Source of the DNA: Cochliopodium minus
Taxonomy: Eukaryota; Discosea; Himatismenida; Cochliopodiidae
DNA length: 64,000 nt
NCBI GenBank assembly: GCA_024220525.1
Contig: JAMYWO010000050.1
Coordinates: forward strand, 122,214-186,213
Direction: 5' to 3'
The notes under the pieces were generated by a model that was given only the letters and a program-made list of their open reading frames with translations, did no database searches and had not been told where the DNA came from. Position 1 is the stretch's first letter; every line of letters starts with the position of its first letter. Position numbers and translations under genes: made by a program. Positions 57,637 to 64,000 of this stretch are shown here, piece after piece.

Positions 57637-59018
57637 TCAATATTGATTGAATAGAAGATGGAAATTATCATCCAACAAAAGATAATCGTTTGATTGATGG
57701 AGGATAGAAAAATCATCGTGGCTATTTTCGTTGAGAAGAGGATTGATTTGCCTCTCGACATGATGGTCCTCCATAATGATAAGATTTGTGAGTTGAAAGA
57801 GATTATCCGAGCTATCATCGCTCATGGAAGATTCACTTGAGAAGATGAAATTCTCCTCCCTATGTGGGCATTCCTCATTCAATAGAGTATCCTTATGGAG
57901 GAATTTCTCAGTAATTTTGGGATCCTTTGTATTTGAGGACAATTTAGAATTGGGAGGAATAAATGGGATAGAATCACTGAAATGTATGAAATTATAAGGA
58001 GCAATCTTTCATAGTGAGCAAAATAAAGAAATTAATAAATCATACTATTGAAGAATAACAAACATATTGCACTGAAAAATTGAATGATAATTTATTAAAT
58101 AGGCATACAAATTGATAGATATAAATATAAATAATTTGAATGTATTATATGGTTGTTGATTATCACATTAAAAAAGCATAAAATAAATTTTTTAATTATT
58201 CTTACATTTCTTTTCTCATTTTCAGTTTCATTGACCAAAAAAGATGGATAAAAGCAATTCTCATCAAATCTTATCAACTCCTCGCCCTCACGATCGAAAT
58301 CCCTCAACTTGCTCCTCTTGATCCTCTCAAGCGGACATTTTTTTTTCTGCTCCTCCATCCTCTTCTTCTTCTGCGACAAAAAAGTTCCTCTCCTCCTCCT
58401 ACAAACTGCACATTTACAAGTTAAATCACAAGAAAAGCATTTCCAGCCAGAGATCTCTTTCAACTCGTTGAAATCTTGTTGATAATGCTTCTGGATGCAT
58501 TTTGCACAGTACTTCCCATTACATTTATTATTTTCACTTTCATTTTCATTTTCATATTCATTTTCAATTTCAATTTCACATCCTTTTTCCACAAAACTTT
58601 CCCCGTTCTTCCCATTTCTCTTTTTGCTTTTTTTCTTCCAAAAGTTCACACAGGCCAACACTTCTGGCTGCTTTATTTTGCATTGATGGCACCATCCATC
58701 TTTGATCACCTTGGTTGGATTGGACGATTTGTATGTCCTTTTTCTTCTTTTGATTTCTTTTTCTTTTTCTATTTCTGTTCAGTAATAAATTTTTGTTGAG
58801 AATTTTTCATTTATTAAGAAATTTCTTTATCAGTGAACGATTTTGTATTTGTTTTGGTTTTTACCTTTATTTTCCATTTTTTTTTTTTATTTTATTTTGA
58901 TTTTGATTTTGATTTTATCTTTGAACATGTAATTCTTGATTTCTTCAGTTTATTCTTTTTTCTTTTGTTTTTTTGGCCATTTTTTCAATATTTCATCCTT
59001 TTTACCTCTTTTATCCAT
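57637..59018 (-). CDS. R1/CDCA7-type 4CXXC zinc-finger protein, copy 5
   Basis: Exons 59018-59006 (13 nt, ATGGATAAAAGAG), 58756-58206 and 58005-57637 give 310 residues. The first join reads MDKREIKRRKRTYKSSNPTK, then VIKDGWCHQCKIKQPEV. The domain has CVNFW, CNGKYCAKCIQKHYQQ, WKCFSC and CKCAVCRRRRG. It carries about 28 extra residues between the second and third cysteine blocks, largely E/N repeats (ENEYENENESENN) encoded by a hexamer microsatellite. The third exon (IAPYNFIHFSDSIPFIPP...) is Asp/Ser/Asn-rich and ends LLFNQY. Its start faces copy 6 across 477 bp. Confidence 0.82.
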
Positions 59019-59495
59019 ATTTTATTGTGACGAAATTAGTTTGATTTTAACTTGACGAAATTAATTGAAAAAAAAAAAATATAATTTTTGATTTCACAAT
59101 TTCTTCATCAAACATTGAATGAATTTGAATTTATTTGAATGGGAGCTTGTTTGAGTACTAACCTGGTGTTTTTTTATACAACTTTAATTGATTTTTTTAT
59201 TAAAATTTGATCAAATTTTGGAACTGTAAAAGCTTTTAAAGATTTCATCTAAATTTCTCTTCCAAAAAAAAAAAAATAATAAAAAACTAAAAATTTTGAA
59301 AATGTCATTTTGTTTGTATTTCATTGATCTTGAAATTTTAGAAAAGAAGCCAATTATTATTATTTTTTTCTGAAAATCATTTTAATAATTTTTTAAATAA
59401 ATTCGAGTTTTAAGTGAAAAAAAATAAAAAAAAATAATAAAAAATATTATAATTTAGAATTGTAGATATAAAATAAAAAAAAGAAAGATATTCAA
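59019..59495. promoter_or_regulatory. Bidirectional promoter between zinc-finger copies 5 and 6
   Basis: 477 bp separate the two divergent microexon starts. Low-complexity A/T with no obvious box; joint control is an inference from position. Confidence 0.45.
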
Positions 59496-60267
59496 ATGGA
59501 AAGAAAGGGTATCACAATTACTTCAGATGAATTTAAAGTTTGAGTATAAAAACTTAATTTTTACATAAAAAGCAATCAAATCAAGGAAAAGAACTTACAA
59601 ATTCTCAACACCTACGAAAACGATCAAAGATGGGTGGTGCCATCAATGTAAATCTAAAAAAGAGGATCTTCTTGTCTGTATAAATTTCTGGAAAGTGAAC
59701 TCTGAGAGTAAATGTGGAGGGAAGTACTGTTCACATTGCATACAGAAACATTATGATGAAAAATTCTCCGATCTCATTGAAGTTTCGGAATGGACATGTT
59801 TTTCTTGCTCTCATAGATGTATTTGTGCCACATGCAAGAGAAAAAGGGGAAATTATGTTCCACATAGAATCAAATATAAAAAATCAAAAAATAATCAAGA
59901 TGATGGCAAAGATGATCATTTGGATAATAGAAAAGATGATCCATTTTCCTTCGAAAATAATTCTTCACAAAAAATATATACAAATAATGAGTATTTCCCT
60001 GCTCGCAGATCGGATATTATTGAACGAGATAACAAAAATATTAATTATCCTCTTAAATATCCCTATGCTTACGATTTCGATTTCATGAACAATGAGAATT
60101 GTCATATTCAAATCACTCATTCGAATGTTTCTCTTCCTCCCTCATCTGATCATCAAATTAATTGTTTCAAGAATTATTATTCTTATGAAAATGACGAGAT
60201 AGTGGGTTATAATGTATATTACGATGAAAATATGAAACCAATGGATGATGAACCAAAATATTTGTAA
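59496..60267 (+). CDS. R1/CDCA7-type 4CXXC zinc-finger protein, copy 6
   Basis: Exon 1 is 13 nt (59496-59508, ATGGAAAGAAAGG) and exon 2 is 59573-60267; 235 residues. The join reads MERKAIKSRKRTYKFSTPTK, then TIKDGWCHQCKSKKEDL. The domain holds CINFW, CGGKYCSHCIQKHYDE, WTCFSC and CICATCKRKRG. The tail is Asp/Asn/His-rich and ends VGYNVYYDENMKPMDDEPKY with a final Leu, similar to copy 2. This copy makes the pattern of a four-codon first exon plus phase-1 intron clear. Confidence 0.85.
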
Positions 60268-60640
60268 GATCCTTATTAAAAAGCATTATTTTTTTTGTCA
60301 AAAAGCAATATTTTTTTAATTCAACAATGAATTTTGTCTTTATATCAAGTTATTCCAAATAAAGATCATTTTAATCAAATTATACAAACATGTTTGTATA
60401 ATTGTTTGTCTCAATTAAAAACAACAAACAACATAATTAGTGGAGATCATCTCCAAAAAAAAAAAATCAAAAAATATTGATTTATAAATGAGCAAAAATT
60501 TATTGTAATCCTTAATCTAATTTGGTAATGTAGATTTATTAAAATTCATCAATTTTAAAGTAAATTTCACCAAAAAAAATTAAATTAAAAATATAAAATA
60601 AAAAAAAGCTAGGAATTAACTAACAAAGAAGAAAATAAAA
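60268..60640. other. A/T spacer before the annexin pair
   Basis: No gene seen. Should contain the promoter of the first annexin. Confidence 0.5.
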
Positions 60641-62174
60641 ATGAAAGTAATTGAGGATGTAGAAATAATTAACAAAGCCATCTCCACAACATATCACAGT
60701 ACAGACCAAAAAGCATTGATAAATTGTATAGGAAGGAGATCTAACGAACATTTGCAAGTGAAAAAAAAAATCATTTTTAAAATTTTAAATTTCAGCTAAA
60801 AAAAATTTTTTATTGCAAAAAAAGTATGTGAGAGAAGAATACAAGAAGAGATATGGAAATGATATCATCAAAGATATTGAAACAAAAATATCTTTAAAGT
60901 TCAAGAAGTTGATTGTTGGATTGAGTAAAAAAGATTATTTATAATTATTGAAAAAAAAAATAATAAATCATTTTTTTTTATAATAATATAATTGAAATTA
61001 ATAATTTAAACAATAATTTTCCAAATGAAATAAACAAATTCCATCCTTAAACATTTTTTTATGATTTTATTATTCTTTAACAAATTATTCAAAGTTAAAA
61101 GCTATCCAGAGTACCGATGTGAGGAAGTGTACAACTCAATAAAAGGGATCATCACAGACAAAAATTCTCTAATAGATTTTATAATAGGAAACGATTCAAA
61201 AAAAATTAAAGGTTTGATACAAAAATATAAATTAATGAAGCAATTTTATTTTTTGATTTTAACATTAATTTTTTAACTTTATTAATCCTTTAAAACAATA
61301 GAGCTTACTCAATATTTTAGTGAAAAATACGAACTGTTTTTGTTCGATTTGATCAAAGAAGAAGTAAGAGGAAACTTTACAAACATATTAGTCAAAGCAT
61401 CCCAAACAAAAAGATCCTCAAGTAAAACAAATTTAAAAACATAAATTTTCCTTCAAAATAATTTTCCAAAATAAAAAAAAAAATAATCTTCCCAAATTTA
61501 AATTTTCTTAAATTAAACTTTCTAAAGATTTAAATTTCTTTTATTCTAAATTTATATTTAATTAAGGTATAGAAGAAGATATGGTGGAGGTGGACGTTGA
61601 GGCTATTTTCAAGGCCGCAACAGCAAAAGATGAGAATTTGGCCGATATTTTGGCGGATATTTTGACAAAAAGATCTTATGATCACTTAAAGAGTATTTCC
61701 AACAAATATAAACAAGAGTAAAGAATAAAAAAAGTTTTTTTTCATTTATTTTAAATTTAATTTATTATTTAAGACACAACAATACTTTGGAAGAAGTAAT
61801 CGAAAAAGAAACTGATGGATGGTTCCAAAAAGCTCTTTTAGCTTGTTTAGATACTCCAGCTGTTTATTGGGCAAAGAGAGTTAGAGATTCTCTCCAAAGT
61901 TTTGAAACTGATGATACACTATTGCTGCGTTGTTTTTCACAATGTTCTAAGCCCTTTTTGCAAGGTATAAATTATAAAATGAAAAAAATATATTTTTTTT
62001 TCGGCTTTTTTTTAATTTTTTAATATTTTAATTTTAGAGATCTCCAAAGAATATTTTCGATTGTTTGGATCTCATTTGAGAGATGAAATTCAAAAGGAGA
62101 CATTGGGAGATTATTGCGAGCTTTTGGTAACCCTTTTGGAGATTACTGAGGCAGAAAAAGTCCAATACAAATAA
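60641..62174 (+). CDS. Annexin-like protein 1
   Basis: Seven exons: 60641-60757, 60825-60924, 61095-61211, 61302-61421, 61567-61717, 61774-61964, 62038-62174, for 310 residues, the size of a four-repeat annexin core with almost no N-terminal tail. Repeats read, for example, DVEIINKAISTTYHSTDQKA, then LINCIGRRSNEHLQYVREEY, KKRYGNDIIKDIETKISLKF and KKLIVGLIKSYPEYR; repeat 4 is WAKRVRDSLQSFETDDTLLL. In all four repeats the GxGT loop of type II calcium sites is missing, so classical calcium-dependent lipid binding is doubtful. Most introns split repeats at matching places. It is a tandem duplicate of the next gene. Confidence 0.87.
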
Positions 62175-62309
62175 AAAGAAATTTGTTTTTTATTATTTGT
62201 TACACATTTTAGCTGATATAGAATTATTAAATTTATTTCTCCTAAATATTTATATTCAAAAAAAATTTAGTTGTGAAAAATAAATTATCGAGAAAAATAA
62301 AAAAAAAAA

Positions 62310-63711
62310 ATGGATTCTTGTTGCAATAACACTCAATGTAATGCATCGAAAGATGCTGAGGTGATTTATAATTCTATATCAGTTAACTTTTTCCACAGAA
62401 AAGATAATAAGACTTTGATAAATGTGTTTGGAAGAAGAACAAATGCCCATCTTCAAGTAATAAACAATTATTTCAATTTTTTTTTGAATATAAAAATTTT
62501 TAAACGAAATTTCGTTAATAAACAAAATGATCTAAAATATCAACAATTTTTGTTTTTAAAAAGAATGTTAGAAAAAAGTATGAAGAGATTTTTAATAAAG
62601 ATCTTTTGAAAACAATTGAAATTCTACACTTTCATAGAAAATTCAGAAAGTTGCTAGTTGGTTTAAGTAAAATCTGTTTTTAATAAATTAAAATGTTTTT
62701 TTAAAACATTTTTAAAAAGTAAAAAGTTATCCTGAATACAGGTCTGAAGAAATTTACAAAGCTACTAAGGGTTTGGTAACTGACAAATGGGCTTTAATAG
62801 ATTTCATCATTGGAAATGATTTTAATACAGTTCAAGGTTTAGAAGAAAAAAAAAAGATTAAAATTAATTTTTTAATTTGTAAATTATTTTTTTTTTTGAA
62901 AAGAAACAAAATCATTTTTTAAAAGAAAATATGGATGTAACTTATTAGATTTGCTTAGTGATACAAACGGAGATTTTGAAAGATTGTTGAAAAAAGCAAC
63001 AAAAACAAAAAGATTTAAAGGTTTTTTTTTATTAGTATTTCGTTTCTTTTGCTAAAAAAGAAAATTTAAACTTAATTTTTTATTTAAAGGAATAGAAGAA
63101 GACTTTGTTGATCTTGATGTTAAAGATATTTCCAAAGCATTAAACTCTCAAAATGGTGAGTTGGTGGAGATTTTGATTGAACTTTTTACAATAAGATCTC
63201 CTAATCATCTTGAAAAAGTCTCTAACAAATATAAACAAGAGTAAATAAATAATTCTTTCAAACTATTCTTTTAATTTTAATTTTATAAAACTTTTTACAA
63301 TAAAATTTTTTTTAAATCAAATTTTTTTTACATAAAATTTTTTTTACATAAAATTTTTTTTACATAAAATTTTTTTACAGACACAATATTACTTTGGAAG
63401 AATTAATAGAAAAAGAAACTAATGGATGGTTCCAAAAAGCTCTTTTAGCTTGTTTAGATTCCCCTGCAGTTTATTGGGCAAAAAGAGTGAGACAATCTCT
63501 CCATAGCATAGTGAAAGATAACAGCTTGTTGATCCACTGTTTCTCTCAATGCTCGAAACTCTTTTTGCAAAAGATCTCTGAAGAATATCTCCATCTTTAT
63601 TTAACTTTCCTCGAAGATGATGTCAAAAGAAAGAAACATGGTGATTTCAGAGAATTGATGCTCACTTTGTTAGATTTGAATGAAGATGAAAGGAAGCAAT
63701 ATCCCATTTAA
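62310..63711 (+). CDS. Annexin-like protein 2
   Basis: Six exons: 62310-62456, 62564-62666, 62720-62836, 62904-63020, 63090-63240, 63381-63711, for 321 residues. A short Cys-rich N-terminus (MDSCCNNTQCNASK) precedes four annexin repeats (DAEVIYNSISVNFFHRKDNK; LLVGLIKSYPEYRSEEIYK; NGELVEILIELFTIRSPNHL; WAKRVRQSLHSIVKDNSLLI). Its last exon equals exons 6 and 7 of annexin 1 joined without an intron. The GxGT calcium loops are again absent. It starts 135 bp after its neighbour ends. Membrane or cytoskeletal scaffolding is the family role; the ligand is unknown here. Confidence 0.87.
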
Positions 63712-64000
63712 AAAATGAATGATAATCAATATCAATATTGAAATTCTAAATCTCTTTTAAGAGTAATTATTTGAATTGTAAATAAAATTTTCCCTTTTTT
63801 AATAAAAATTAATTTCAAGAATTTAAATCATTTTATTTTCGTCTTTTTTTTTTTTTTTGAAATAATTTCCTCAAATTATCAATTCTTTTTTGGGCAATTA
63901 AAATTGAATTAAACAACTTATTTTGTTTGAAAAATTAATTTGTTTGAAGCTAAATTTCCTTTATTTAAATTGAATTTTTAAAATATTCAGATAAAATTCA

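Noticed and set aside
1-64000. CRISPR arrays, tRNA/rRNA genes, transposases, reverse transcriptases, viral capsid genes
   Set aside because: None found by reading. The regular repeats here are coding or A/T microsatellites. A tRNAscan or HMM scan would be decisive and was not possible.

Overview
The window is nuclear DNA of a very A+T-rich unicellular eukaryote, most likely a free-living amoeboid protist. Nearly every gene is split by short (about 50-350 nt) GT-AG introns that are themselves almost pure A/T. Stops are TAA and TGA, so the code is standard. The content fits an amoeba: PTEN with a C2 domain, an ELMO protein with a Pro-rich region and an RPEL-like actin-binding motif, a G-alpha start, a PX-GTPase fusion, annexins, F-box/SPRY, ankyrin and LRR proteins, and large surface beta-helix proteins. 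I cannot fix the lineage (Amoebozoa, Heterolobosea and Anaeramoeba-like groups are all possible). I see no prokaryotic operons, CRISPR arrays, rRNA, tRNA, viral genes or transposases. All exon models below were built by hand from splice-site phase and paralogue comparison.

Region 1 (1-1130): the 3' end of an unidentified gene and a small K/E/R-rich ORF. Region 2 (1152-16887): a same-strand tandem array of large type I membrane proteins. Copies A, B and F are intact, D and E carry frameshifts, and C is a decayed relic. Each protein has a signal peptide, a DUF1565-like beta-helix cap, Pmp-like GGA repeats, a cysteine motif beside the membrane, one TM helix and a short tail with a YxxPhi endocytosis-type signal. 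An F-box/SPRY gene sits between D and E. Region 3 (16974-31440): SnoaL-like (-), PTEN (-), PX-GTPase (+), ELMO-RPEL (+) and ankyrin (-), a signalling and cytoskeleton block. PTEN and the PX-GTPase are divergent across 299 bp.

Region 4 (31500-37616): a short Ras-like GTPase, a 15-exon GLUG-like secreted protein cut at a single N (34591), the first 35 codons of a G-alpha gene on the other side of that N, a decayed paralogue of the 53.5-55 kb gene, and an LRR gene. Region 5 (39983-60267): six dispersed paralogues of a CDCA7/R1-type 4CXXC zinc-finger gene, all modelled with a 7-43 nt first exon and a phase-1 intron. They are interleaved with an FHA protein, an unidentified gene and a protein made of CxxC repeats. 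This is the most unusual block, and it looks like a lineage-specific nuclear (chromatin or transcription) gene cluster with long A/T spacers. Region 6 (60641-63711): two tandem annexins without canonical calcium loops.

The two strongest candidates for undescribed biology are the surface-protein array (turnover, an identical 155-bp upstream block, a conserved uptake signal) and the six-member R1 zinc-finger cluster with its microexon architecture.
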